Assembly (NCBI RefSeq): GCF_000717335.1
Contig: NZ_JNYZ01000046.1
Coordinates: forward strand, 1 to 56,756
Length of the DNA: 56,756 nucleotides
Direction of reading: 5' to 3'
From: Amycolatopsis jejuensis
GTDB lineage: Bacteria; Actinomycetota; Actinomycetes; Mycobacteriales; Pseudonocardiaceae
The notes below the pieces were generated by a model. It made no database searches. It was not told the DNA's origin and was given only the letters and a program-made list of their open reading frames with translations. A program made the position numbers and the translations under genes. This document shows, piece after piece, positions 35,109-42,932 of this stretch; the first letter of the stretch is position 1; each line of letters opens with the position of its first letter.

Positions 35109-35905
35109 CCCGCGGCGGCGACCTTCCGGCCACGCTCCAGCACCCGCTCGGCGAGCGGGGCGAACACGAGCGCGATCGTCGTCCACAGGACCGCCTGGGC
35201 CAGTACCGAATAGAGCCGGAACTCATACAGCGTATCCGCGGGGAACCCGGGGAACACGACGCGGCCGTCCGGGCCGGTCAGCGGCCCAGGGATCTCCGTG
35301 GCGAACGACGGCAGCAGCGCCATCAGGAGCGCGGCCAGCACCACGAACCCGGCCCCGGCGGCGAGCGTCGCGTTCCAGTTGCCCAGCCGCGGCGCGAGCC
35401 GCTTGCCTGCCACGACCGCCGCCACGAGGAGGAGCACCGACGCGATGATCATGACCAGGTACGTCCCGGTGCGTGCGCCGATGGTGTCCTCGGCCCCGAC
35501 CGCGGGCGGGTTGGCCGGGTACTTCAGGAACGGCACGAGGTACACCGACAGGAATCCGCCACCGGCCACCAGCACGGCCAGCACCCGGGCGCGGAGGCGG
35601 CCGACACGGCCGAGCAGCACCGTGTAGACGACGGCGAAGAGCAGGCCCATGGCGACCCCGAAGAGCACCATGCCGATCCCGATGCCCAGGTTGCCCTGTA
35701 CCGCGCGGCTGAAGAGCTCGTGCTCGTGGGATTCGACCGTGATGCCCGCGGCCCGGTCGAGTGCTTCCTGGGCTTCGTGGCGGCCGGACTCGTAGTCGAT
35801 GGCCGACTGGATCAGGGGTTCGGCGAGGATCCGCGCGAAGGCGAACGCCAGCAGCCCGCCCAGCGCTCCGGCGAGGAGGCCGCGCAGGAGGAGCTTGTTC
35901 TGCAT
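35105..35905 (-). CDS. cbtA: CbtA-family cobalt transporter subunit
   Basis: 266-residue membrane protein with about six hydrophobic spans, starting LLLRGLLAGALGGLLAFAFA as usual for CbtA. The segment between TM1 and TM2 is acidic and His-containing (ESGRHEAQEAL, then ESHEHELFSR), a likely metal-entry site. CbtA works with the one-span CbtB to import cobalt, and the pair is typically B12-regulated. It lies 10 nt downstream of cbtB and overlaps the FhuF-like gene by 4 nt. Confidence 0.9.
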   Translation of the reverse strand: MQNKLLLRGLLAGALGGLLAFAFARILAEPLIQSAIDYESGRHEAQEALDRAAGITVESHEHELFSRAVQGNLGIGIGMVLFGVAMGLLFAVVYTVLLGRVGRLRARVLAVLVAGGGFLSVYLVPFLKYPANPPAVGAEDTIGARTGTYLVMIIASVLLLVAAVVAGKRLAPRLGNWNATLAAGAGFVVLAALLMALLPSFATEIPGPLTGPDGRVVFPGFPADTLYEFRLYSVLAQAVLWTTIALVFAPLAERVLERGRKVAAAG

Positions 35906-35915
35906 GGTCGCGGCT

Positions 35916-36125
35916 TCAGTGGCAGGGGAAGCCGAGGAAGTGCCGCGCGTCGTGGAGGAACTCGTGCACGTGCGAGTCACTGCCGAAGAGCGAGACCGCG
36001 CCCTGGTCGATGCCGACGAAGTAGTACAGCAGCAGCGCGGCGGCGACGGTGAGGCCGAGCAGCAGCGCGGCTTTCGACACGGGAAGAACGACCGGGGTGG
36101 ACCGGTCGGCCGGGATGGTGGCCAT
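35916..36125 (-). CDS. cbtB: CbtB-family cobalt transporter subunit
   Basis: 69-residue protein with one membrane span (about residues 19-38) and a His-rich C-terminal tail. H52, H54, H58, H62 and the final C68-H69 form the predicted metal-binding end typical of CbtB. AAGGAGA precedes the ATG at 36125. It is the first gene after a cobalamin riboswitch and starts the operon cbtB-cbtA-FhuF-like. Cobalt is the expected ion from family and riboswitch. Confidence 0.92.
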   Translation of the reverse strand: MATIPADRSTPVVLPVSKAALLLGLTVAAALLLYYFVGIDQGAVSLFGSDSHVHEFLHDARHFLGFPCH

Positions 36126-36170
36126 GGCTGGCTCTCCTTCGGGATGACGCGTCCCTTGCGGGTGGACCTG

Positions 36171-36264
36171 GCGACGGCTCCTCGACCTGACTCGCCCCTC
36201 CGGCGGGAAGGACTCACAGTGGCGCGACCGTGCCGGATTCACACCGGCTTCGGGAAGCCGTCGC
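36171..36264 (-). ncRNA. Cobalamin riboswitch (B12 box) controlling cbtB-cbtA
   Basis: On the minus strand 36251-36232 reads GAAGCCGGTGTGAATCCGGC, followed by GCGCCACTGTGAGTC and later GAGTCAGG (36193-36186). These are the hallmark B12-box segments. A 9-bp closing helix pairs 36256-36264 with 36171-36179 exactly. An adjacent hairpin GGCTTCCCGAAGCC is also present. It sits between a promoter (36274-36302) and the cbtB ribosome-binding site. A GGGA...TCCC hairpin next to that site could be the switching element. Ligand-bound B12 would be expected to lower cbtB-cbtA expression. Confidence 0.93.
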
Positions 36265-36273
36265 GCGTGCAGC

Positions 36274-36302
36274 ACGCTACGGCGGCCCCTGCCGGGCGTC
36301 AA
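36274..36302 (-). promoter_or_regulatory. Promoter of the B12-riboswitch operon
   Basis: TTGACG (36297-36302) and TAGCGT (36274-36279) on the minus strand with a 17-nt spacer. The transcript would begin near 36267, just before the first strand of the riboswitch closing helix. Confidence 0.75.
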
Positions 36303-36381
36303 TCACCCGAGGTGGACTTTTGTCCGGTTCATCCTGGTTCTACCCGCCGGTGCGCGCGGGGTCACACCGAACGGAGCAACG

Positions 36382-36410
36382 TTGCCATTCTCCTGGGCAG
36401 ACGATACCGT
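36382..36410 (+). promoter_or_regulatory. Promoter of the GMC oxidoreductase / ALDH operon
   Basis: TTGCCA (36382-36387) and TACCGT (36405-36410), 17-nt spacer, plus strand. The start point would be near 36417, directly in front of a KstR-like palindrome. It is divergent from the riboswitch promoter 80 nt away. Confidence 0.5.
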
Positions 36411-36418
36411 TCTTGAAC

Positions 36419-36432
36419 TAGAACAGGTTACA
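36419..36432. promoter_or_regulatory. KstR-like operator box
   Basis: TAGAACAGGTTACA matches the published KstR-type consensus TnnAACnnGTTnnA at every fixed position. It overlaps the predicted transcription start, as expected for a repressor site. An adjacent GTTCTTGAAC inverted repeat (36409-36418) may extend it. KstR and relatives are TetR-family repressors of sterol and lipid catabolism in actinobacteria. No such regulator is encoded beside it, so the binder is inferred. Confidence 0.55.
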
Positions 36433-36462
36433 GTTTTGGCGCGAGCGGACCGAGGAGCGGAC

Positions 36463-38088
36463 ATGGCGCGCAGGGCCAGCGAAGCCGACTACGTGGTCGT
36501 CGGGTCGGGCAGCTCGGGAGCCGCGATCGCGGCACGGCTCGCGGAGTCCGGGGCCAGCGTGATCGTGCTCGAGGCGGGTAAGAGTGACGATCGGCTGCTG
36601 CTTCGCAAACCGGGGATGGTCGCGCCGTTGCACGCGGTGCCCCAGCTGAAGAAGACGGTCGACTGGGGCTACTCCTCCGTGCCGCAGAAACACGTTCTCG
36701 ATCGGCGGATACCGGTGCCGCGCGGCAAGGTGCTCGGCGGGTCGAGCTCGGTGAACGGGATGGTGTACGTCCGCGGCAACCGCGCGAACTTCGACTCCTG
36801 GGCGGCCGAGGGCAATATCGGCTGGGATGCCGACGGCGTGAACGCTGCGTACAAGCGGATGGAAGACTTCGAGGACGGCGAGACCGCGTTCCGCGGCGCG
36901 GGCGGCCCGATCCGGGTCACCCGGGCCAAGGTTCCGCAGGCAGGGACGCTGCAGTTCCTCGACGCGACCGCGGACGCGATGGGGTGCAAGATCCTCGACG
37001 ACTACAACGCGGAGTCGCAGGAAGGCGTCAGCCGGATGCAGCAGAACGCTGCCGACGGCCTGCGTTACAGCGCCTCCCGCGGGTACCTCCGTGACCTCGC
37101 TCCCCCGGCCCTCGAGGTGCAATCCCGGGTACGGGTGCGGAAAGTCGTGGTCTCGAACGGCCGCGCGACCGGGGTCGAGGTGACGGACGCGGACGGCACG
37201 CGGCGGATCGTCCGGGCGGGCAAGGAGGTCATTCTCTCCGCCGGGTTCGTCGGGTCGCCGCAGCTGCTGATGCTGTCCGGGATCGGACCGGCCGGACACC
37301 TCCGCGAGCACGGCATCGAGGTGCTCGCGGATCTGCCGGTCGGCGACAACCTGCACGACCACATGTTCCACGCGCTCACGTTCCACGTGTCGTCGTGCAC
37401 GAACCGGGGCACCGCGCCGTACTTCGCGCGCGGACTGGCCCGCGAACTGCTCCGGCCCGGGTCGACGTTCCTGGCGAACTCGGTGTTCGAAGCGGTCGCG
37501 TTCCTCCGGACGTCGCAGGCCGGCGCGGTCCCGGACCTGCAGCTGCACCTGCTGCCGTGGGCGTACGTGTCGCCGAACCAGGACGCGCCGATCCGGCATG
37601 CGGTCGACAAACGGCCTGCGCTCACCGTGCTCACCACGTTGATCTACCCGCGGAGCCGAGGCACGCTCCGGCTCGCGTCGGCCGACCCGGGTACCGCGCC
37701 GCTCATCGACTTCCAGTACCTCGCCGACCCCGCTGACCTCGAAGTACTCGGCGAAGGGTCGGAAATGGTGCGCGAGATCTTCGCCGCCCGGGCGTTCCGG
37801 GGCGCGGTGAAGGAGGAAATCCATCCCGGCGCGGGGCTGCGTGGCCAGGAGCTGCGGGACGCGATTCTCAACCGGGCGACTTCGGTGTACCACGGGGTCG
37901 GGACCTGCCGGATGGGCGTGGACGAGCGGGCGGTGGTCGGGCCGGACCTTCGGGTGCGCGGGATCGACGGGCTGCGGGTGTGCGACGCCTCGATCATGCC
38001 GTCGATCACCGGCGGCAACACCAATGCGCCCTGCATGATGATCGGTGAGAAGGGCGCGCAGCTGGTCCTTTCGGGAGTTTCGTCATGA
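36463..38088 (+). CDS. GMC-family FAD oxidoreductase (choline dehydrogenase-like)
   Basis: 541-residue alcohol oxidase/dehydrogenase. FAD-binding GSGSSG is at 14-19 with the distal Glu in VLEAGKS; the GMC signature appears as PRGKVLGGSSSVNGMVYVRG; the second signature appears as AGFVGSPQLLMLSGIGP; the C-terminal catalytic region has YHGVGTCRMG and the closing PSITGGNTNAPCMMIGEKGA. The ATG at 36463 is preceded by GAGGAG at 5 nt; an upstream extension of the frame is not needed. It is coupled to an aldehyde dehydrogenase, giving alcohol to aldehyde to acid. A KstR-like box suggests a lipid- or sterol-derived alcohol. Confidence 0.92.
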   Translation: MARRASEADYVVVGSGSSGAAIAARLAESGASVIVLEAGKSDDRLLLRKPGMVAPLHAVPQLKKTVDWGYSSVPQKHVLDRRIPVPRGKVLGGSSSVNGMVYVRGNRANFDSWAAEGNIGWDADGVNAAYKRMEDFEDGETAFRGAGGPIRVTRAKVPQAGTLQFLDATADAMGCKILDDYNAESQEGVSRMQQNAADGLRYSASRGYLRDLAPPALEVQSRVRVRKVVVSNGRATGVEVTDADGTRRIVRAGKEVILSAGFVGSPQLLMLSGIGPAGHLREHGIEVLADLPVGDNLHDHMFHALTFHVSSCTNRGTAPYFARGLARELLRPGSTFLANSVFEAVAFLRTSQAGAVPDLQLHLLPWAYVSPNQDAPIRHAVDKRPALTVLTTLIYPRSRGTLRLASADPGTAPLIDFQYLADPADLEVLGEGSEMVREIFAARAFRGAVKEEIHPGAGLRGQELRDAILNRATSVYHGVGTCRMGVDERAVVGPDLRVRGIDGLRVCDASIMPSITGGNTNAPCMMIGEKGAQLVLSGVSS

Positions 38089-39656
38089 CCCTCAGCCCGG
38101 CGCGGCCGGTCCGTCCGGCTTCGGTGACCGACACGTTTCTGCAGCAGCTCGTCGCGCGGGTACCGGGTTCGCGTGGGTCGTGGCCGCTCACCGAGGTCTA
38201 CACCGGTGACGTGCTGGTCGGCCTGCCGCAGTCGAGTCCCGCCGACATCTCTGCAGCATTCGAGGCCGCGCGGGCAGCGCAGGTTTCGTGGGCGGCGTTG
38301 CCGGTGCGGCAGCGGCTCGCCGTGTTCAAGCGGGCGCACGCGCTCTTCGTCGGCCGGGCGCGGACCGTCGCCGACCTGATCCAGGTCGAGAGCGGCAAGA
38401 ACCGGCGGATGGCGATCGAGGAGACCTGCGACCCGCCGATGGTGATGAGCCACTACCTGCGGCGGGCGCCCCGGCTGCTGGCCCCGCGGCGACGGGGTGG
38501 ACCGGTGCCGGTGGTGTCGTCGTCGACGGAAATCCGGGTCCCGAAAGGCGTCGTCGGGATCATTGCGCCGTGGAATTTCCCGTTCGCCACCGGTATTTCC
38601 GACGCCATTCCGGCATTGATGGCGGGTAATGCGGTGGTGCTGAAGCCGGACAACAAAACCGCGCTTTCGCCGCTTTACGGCGTGCAGTTGCTCGAAGAAG
38701 CCGGGTTGCCGCGCGGTCTTTTCCAGGTGGTGTGCGGCGAGGGTCCGGACGTCGGACCTGCGCTGATCGACGCGTCCGATTACGTCATGTTCACCGGGTC
38801 CACCGCCACCGGCAAGGTGATCGGCGAACGGGCGGGCCGCAATCTCATCGGCTGCTGTCTCGAACTGGGCGGGAAGAACCCGATGATCGTGTTGCCGGAT
38901 GCCGATCTCACCGCGGCCGTTTCCGGGGCGATTTTCGGCGCTTTCGGCAATACCGGGCAGATCTGCATGCACATCGAGCGGATTTACCTGCCGGAATCGC
39001 GGTACGACGCCTTCAAGGACGCTTTCGTGGCCAAGGCGGCGGCGTTGGACGTCCGGGCCAGCTACGATTTCGGCCCGGAAATGGGGTCGCTCGTTTCGGT
39101 GGACCACCTGCGCCGGGTCCAGTCCCATGTGGACGATGCGGTCGCGCGGGGCGCCACTGTCCTTTGTGGTGGCCAGGCTCGGCCGGACCTCGGTCCGGCA
39201 TTCTTCGAGCCGACCATTCTGGAAGGTGTCACGAAGGACATGCTGTGCGGGGTCACCGAAACCTTCGGTCCGGTGGTGGCTTTGCACCGGTACCGGACGG
39301 TGGACGAGGCCGTCGCGTTGGCGAATGACACTGACTACGGGCTGAATGCCTCGGTGTGGGGCCGCGACCTCCGTGCTGCTTCGGCGGTGGCGGCGCGGCT
39401 TGAGACGGGCAATGTCAACGTGAACGACAGTCTCGCCACCACGTACGCCGCGAAAGGTACCCCGTCCGGCGGCGTGAAGGCGTCCGGTGTCGGGGCGCGC
39501 CACGGTGACCAAGGGTTGCTCAAGTACACCGACGTGCAGAACCTGGCCGTGCTGAAGAAGCAGGTGATGAGTCCGCGGCTGGGGCAGGAGTACGGGAAGT
39601 ACGTGGAAGGCATGCTGACCGGGCTGCGGCTGATGCGGCGGTTCCGGATTCGCTGA
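38085..39656 (+). CDS. Aldehyde dehydrogenase, succinate-semialdehyde dehydrogenase (GabD2)-like
   Basis: 523-residue NAD(P)-dependent dehydrogenase. IIAPWNFPFATG, KPDNKTALSP, FTGSTATGK, the base in LELGGKNPMIV and the catalytic Cys in NTGQICMHIERI are present. Length and the C-terminal extension after SGVGARHGDQGLLKYT resemble mycobacterial GabD2. It overlaps the GMC gene by ATGA and should oxidise the aldehyde that enzyme releases. Specificity for succinate semialdehyde is not established. Confidence 0.9.
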   Translation: MTLSPARPVRPASVTDTFLQQLVARVPGSRGSWPLTEVYTGDVLVGLPQSSPADISAAFEAARAAQVSWAALPVRQRLAVFKRAHALFVGRARTVADLIQVESGKNRRMAIEETCDPPMVMSHYLRRAPRLLAPRRRGGPVPVVSSSTEIRVPKGVVGIIAPWNFPFATGISDAIPALMAGNAVVLKPDNKTALSPLYGVQLLEEAGLPRGLFQVVCGEGPDVGPALIDASDYVMFTGSTATGKVIGERAGRNLIGCCLELGGKNPMIVLPDADLTAAVSGAIFGAFGNTGQICMHIERIYLPESRYDAFKDAFVAKAAALDVRASYDFGPEMGSLVSVDHLRRVQSHVDDAVARGATVLCGGQARPDLGPAFFEPTILEGVTKDMLCGVTETFGPVVALHRYRTVDEAVALANDTDYGLNASVWGRDLRAASAVAARLETGNVNVNDSLATTYAAKGTPSGGVKASGVGARHGDQGLLKYTDVQNLAVLKKQVMSPRLGQEYGKYVEGMLTGLRLMRRFRIR

Positions 39657-39663
39657 CCTGCCC

Positions 39664-39768
39664 CCAATGTGGCATTGGGTGCATCCCACGCAACCAATGC
39701 CACATTCGGTGCATCCCACGCAACCAATGCCACATTCGGTGCATCCCACGCAACCAATGCCGCATTGG
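39664..39768. repeat. 30-bp palindromic tandem repeat, 3.5 copies
   Basis: Units start at 39664, 39694, 39724 and 39754 (last one 15 nt). Units 2 and 3 are identical; unit 1 differs at a few positions. Each begins with an inverted repeat of the form CCAATGnnnCATTnGG followed by TGCATCCCACGCAA. The block fills the gap between the convergent ends of the aldehyde dehydrogenase and the glutaminase-like gene. It could act as a bidirectional terminator or be a mobile intergenic repeat of this genus. Confidence 0.85.
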
Positions 39769-39784
39769 GGCGCTTGGGGAGTCG

Positions 39785-42361
39785 TCAGATGAACCGCCAG
39801 AGATGGTCCGGGGTGCCGTTGTCGTCCCACTGCGTGACTTGCGCACCGTCCGCAGTGGACTGCTGATCCACCGCCATCACCTTTCCACTATGGACATTGA
39901 CCAGCTTCCACCAGCCACCACCGGCGTCCACGATGCGCCAGAGATGGTCGGGCGTGCCGTTGTCCTGGAACTGCTGGACATGCGCACCGTTGTCGACGCT
40001 CTGGTTGTGCACCGCAAGGACTTTGCCGCTGTGCCGGTTCATGATCCGGACAGCGCCGTCGCCGTTGTCCACGACTGTCCACACGTGATCGTCGGTGCCG
40101 TTGTCCTGCCATTGCGTGACGTCCGCGGTGTCGGACAACGACATCCCGTTCACCGCGAGGACTTTCCCGGATCTCTGGTTCTGAATCCGCCGCCACGACG
40201 TGGTCGACTGTGCCGGACGGGTGAGCAAGGCCAGATACCCACCGGCGACCGGACGGGCCATGAACCGCTGTTCCAGAGTGGCGTTGGAAACGTAGTACAG
40301 ATCGGAGAACGCCACTCGCGCGTCGGTGACGTTGGCGAAACTGTAGACGCCTTCCACGAGCGTGTTCCGGATGTCGGCGTGGTCGGTGAGCCAGGCAGCG
40401 GTCCACAATTCCCAGTCGGCTTTGGTGTAATCGTGGCGGAGGTCCAGCGGAACGCCGTGCGCGCCTTTCCGGGCTTGGTACCAGGCGGCTTCGCGTTCCG
40501 CCGTGCCGACCGGTACGAGATCGAGCCCCAGTAGCCGGTCGGCGTACCCGTTGTACTTCAGGCTCCAGGTGCCGGGCTGGTCGTAAGCCATCCGCAGGTG
40601 TGAACCGTCGTCGGCGAGGGTGGTCCACTGGCTGATGTAGGAACGGGAAATCGAACGGTACCGCTGGGCGTCGCCGGAATTGCCGGTCGCGTCGGCGAGC
40701 ACTGCCATGGCGCCGACGCCGATGATGCCTTTCAGCGCGAGGTTGGCACTGTGCGCGATCCAGCCGGTGAAATCGTCGGTCTGGTTCTGGTTGCCCGGGT
40801 CGAGGGTATTGCCGACCAGGTATTCGGCCCATTGCCGCAGAATCCGGTAGTGGGTGTTCGCGAAAGCGCGCCCGGCCGCGGGATCGAGCCGCTGCACCAC
40901 AGCGGCGGACATGATCAGCATGTTCGCCGATTCCTCCACCGGCATGCTTTCCTCGTTGCCGTCGTTGTGCCCGTTGGCATTCGGGTACGACGCGCCGATG
41001 TCGTGCTCGGAGAACGTCATCGGCCAGCCGCCGTGTTCGGCGTAATCGAGCGCCGGTTCCAGCAGCAACCGCACGAATTCCGGGGAGAAATGCAGGTATC
41101 CGGGCAAAGCCGGGTAAATGACGTCCACTGTGGACACGTTGCCGCTGGACGAGATCTCCTTGAGGAACGCCCACGGCGACCCATTGCGGTCGACGAGCTC
41201 GGTGCCGCCGAACGCCTGCCGGAGCGCAAGTGCGCAAATGGCGGCGTAATGGTCGCCGCCCGCGGCTTTCGCCTCACTGTCGATCCGCTGGTCCAGCGCG
41301 ATTCCCGCGGCGAGCGCGGCCCGGTAATCGGCGTGGAACCAGGCGACCATGTCCTGCCACGACGGCCAATAGTGCTTCCACCACGGTGGCAATTGCGCGC
41401 CGAGGTAACTGACCGCGGGCGTCCGGACGTGCCCGATCGCCACTACCCACTGCACCGTGGACGACCCGGCCGCAACCGTGCCGAAGTTCTTGGCGAACGC
41501 CAGCACCGGCCAGCGGTCCCCGATGGCGCGCGGCTGGTCCGGATCGCTGGTGCCCGTCAGCGGTGAACCGTTCGCCGAAGCCGCGCGGACGACCGTGTCC
41601 TGGCCGATCTGCCACGTGACACCCGCACTCGGCGTCGCGACCACGAGCGACCCCCAGCGCGGCTGGTCCTGCCCGTCCTCGGCCAGCGCAGCGGGCGAGG
41701 CAGTCTGGACACTGAGCGACGTGATCCCCGCGGATTCCTGCCGCTGCCAGCGGACCGGGGTGTTGCTGTCCCACTGCAACCATTCCGCGGAGGTGTCGAA
41801 ATGCACGGACACGGCGTGCGCGCGCCCGTCCGTGGCGGCAGCCTCGATGGCGACGTACCCGAACGGCACGGACTGGCGTTGCAGATTCCCCGGGTCGACG
41901 GGCGAGAAGAACGTGACAGTGAGCCGGACGCCGCCGCCGGAAAGCCGGTAGATCGACCGGGTTGCGGTGACCTCCAGCGAGTCCTGGTTCATCGAGGCCA
42001 GCCCCAGCGACGGCGATCCGGCGAACACGTAGGAGGTGCCGTCCACCCGTGCGATCCCGCAGAGTGCGGTGATGTGCCCGTTCCAGAAGGTGGACCAGGT
42101 GCCCGGCAACGCGTCCGCCGCCTGCCAGGTCGAGAGATAGGGCGACCGTACGACGAGCGGGGTCGCGGGCGGGCGCAGCGGGCTGAGCACGCCCGCGGCA
42201 GACGGCCCGGCACCCGCGCTGCCCTGGGCTGCCGCCGCAGTGGACTGGACCAGTTCGGGGACGACCAGGGCCGCCGCCACCGCGGCAGCCCCCGTCCCGG
42301 CCCAGCGCAGGGCATCCCGGCGGCTGAACGGGCTGACGCGGCGAGGTTCCGTGAATGACAT
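39785..42361 (-). CDS. Tat-exported glutaminase-A-like enzyme with ricin-type lectin tail
   Basis: 858-residue secreted protein. The N-terminus has SRRDAL at 13-18 and a hydrophobic stretch ending near AAAAQG, a Tat signal. The body (about 60-720) matches the fungal/bacterial glutaminase A family (DUF4964, DUF5127, DUF4965 and DUF1793 segments; for instance ALRQAFGGTELVDRNG, SSSGNVSTVDVIYPALP, GWPMTFSEHDIGASYPNANG and KYNGYADRLLGLDLVP). The last ~130 residues are three ricin-B repeats, each with SGKV(L/M)AV and Q-W/F-x-DNGTxDHxW. The lectin probably anchors it to polysaccharide or mycelium. Other members may be glycosidases, so activity on glutamine is inferred. The start is ATG 42361, with AAGAAG upstream. 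Confidence 0.88.
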   Translation of the reverse strand: MSFTEPRRVSPFSRRDALRWAGTGAAAVAAALVVPELVQSTAAAAQGSAGAGPSAAGVLSPLRPPATPLVVRSPYLSTWQAADALPGTWSTFWNGHITALCGIARVDGTSYVFAGSPSLGLASMNQDSLEVTATRSIYRLSGGGVRLTVTFFSPVDPGNLQRQSVPFGYVAIEAAATDGRAHAVSVHFDTSAEWLQWDSNTPVRWQRQESAGITSLSVQTASPAALAEDGQDQPRWGSLVVATPSAGVTWQIGQDTVVRAASANGSPLTGTSDPDQPRAIGDRWPVLAFAKNFGTVAAGSSTVQWVVAIGHVRTPAVSYLGAQLPPWWKHYWPSWQDMVAWFHADYRAALAAGIALDQRIDSEAKAAGGDHYAAICALALRQAFGGTELVDRNGSPWAFLKEISSSGNVSTVDVIYPALPGYLHFSPEFVRLLLEPALDYAEHGGWPMTFSEHDIGASYPNANGHNDGNEESMPVEESANMLIMSAAVVQRLDPAAGRAFANTHYRILRQWAEYLVGNTLDPGNQNQTDDFTGWIAHSANLALKGIIGVGAMAVLADATGNSGDAQRYRSISRSYISQWTTLADDGSHLRMAYDQPGTWSLKYNGYADRLLGLDLVPVGTAEREAAWYQARKGAHGVPLDLRHDYTKADWELWTAAWLTDHADIRNTLVEGVYSFANVTDARVAFSDLYYVSNATLEQRFMARPVAGGYLALLTRPAQSTTSWRRIQNQRSGKVLAVNGMSLSDTADVTQWQDNGTDDHVWTVVDNGDGAVRIMNRHSGKVLAVHNQSVDNGAHVQQFQDNGTPDHLWRIVDAGGGWWKLVNVHSGKVMAVDQQSTADGAQVTQWDDNGTPDHLWRFI

Positions 42362-42433
42362 CGGCAGCTTCTTTCGGCAGGCGACCGGACACGGGGAAAG
42401 ACAAACGGGAGCGGACCCAGTGTGGCACCGCGA

Positions 42434-42445
42434 TACAACGTTGTA
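42434..42445. promoter_or_regulatory. Perfect palindrome upstream of the glutaminase-like gene
   Basis: TACAACGTTGTA is a perfect 12-bp palindrome with a central CG, 73 nt upstream of the ATG at 42361. The symmetry and central CG resemble operators of LacI-family regulators, which often control secreted hydrolases in actinomycetes. It differs from the LacI-type motif near the LacI gene at 47962, so another regulator is likely. Confidence 0.45.
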
Positions 42446-42712
42446 AATCCACGGAAACGTGTCCGCTGAAGACAAAAATGTCCCGGGCCGATGACAGGGG
42501 TTGTCCGGTTTCGGACAGCCGCGCGACATCACGCGCCGCGCCCGCGGGATGGATCACCTGCCCTCGAGTGCACCCTTCCCGGCCGGTGGAATTCGCTCAC
42601 CCCACCAGGCTCGCCGCCAACCAAAGCGCGCATGCGTGCGGCCTGCGGGATGAGCCAGCGCCGGTCCGCGCCGCCATCCCCTCACCCCCGCGCGCCGCTC
42701 CACCGCGGGTAA
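42446..42712. other. Intergenic stretch without recognised features
   Basis: Together with the repeats that follow, this is part of the 571-nt gap between the glutaminase-like gene and the gamma-glutamyltransferase gene. I see no gene with credible codon usage, no RNA gene and no clear promoter here. Confidence 0.5.
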
Positions 42713-42832
42713 AAGTCCGTGAAGGGAACCATCACGGAATCAGATTCCCTCATGGTTCCCTTCACGGACTTACATTCCCTCAAGGTTCCCTTCACGGACT
42801 TGGAGTCCGTGAAGGTGGCCTTCACGGACTCC
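42713..42832. repeat. Clustered inverted repeats of the TCCGTGAAGG type
   Basis: Two hairpins built from one motif. Arms 42713-42732 and 42752-42771 are perfect 20-bp complements around a 19-nt spacer. Arms 42802-42815 and 42819-42832 are perfect 14-bp complements around TGG. Between them is another TTCCCTTCACGGACTT copy. Five copies of the TCCGTGAAGG/CCTTCACGGA core occur in 120 nt. Such elements recur between genes in Amycolatopsis as far as I recall. Terminator or mobile repeat function is possible. Confidence 0.8.
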
Positions 42833-42840
42833 GGCCCAGC

Positions 42841-42924
42841 GGCAGCGGCACCGGCACCGGCAGCGGCACCGGCACCGGCACCGGCATCGGCAGCGGCAGC
42901 GGCAGCGGCACCGGCACCGGCACC
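42841..42924. repeat. Hexanucleotide GGCASC microsatellite
   Basis: Fourteen consecutive 6-nt units, GGCACC or GGCAGC with one GGCATC, ending 9 nt before the stop codon of the gamma-glutamyltransferase gene. Probably a slippage-prone tract. It opens spurious long frames on both strands. Confidence 0.9.
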
Positions 42925-42932
42925 GGTAAAGA

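Noticed and set aside
39664..39768. CRISPR array
   Set aside because: The 30-bp units are directly adjacent with no unique spacers, and there are no cas genes.
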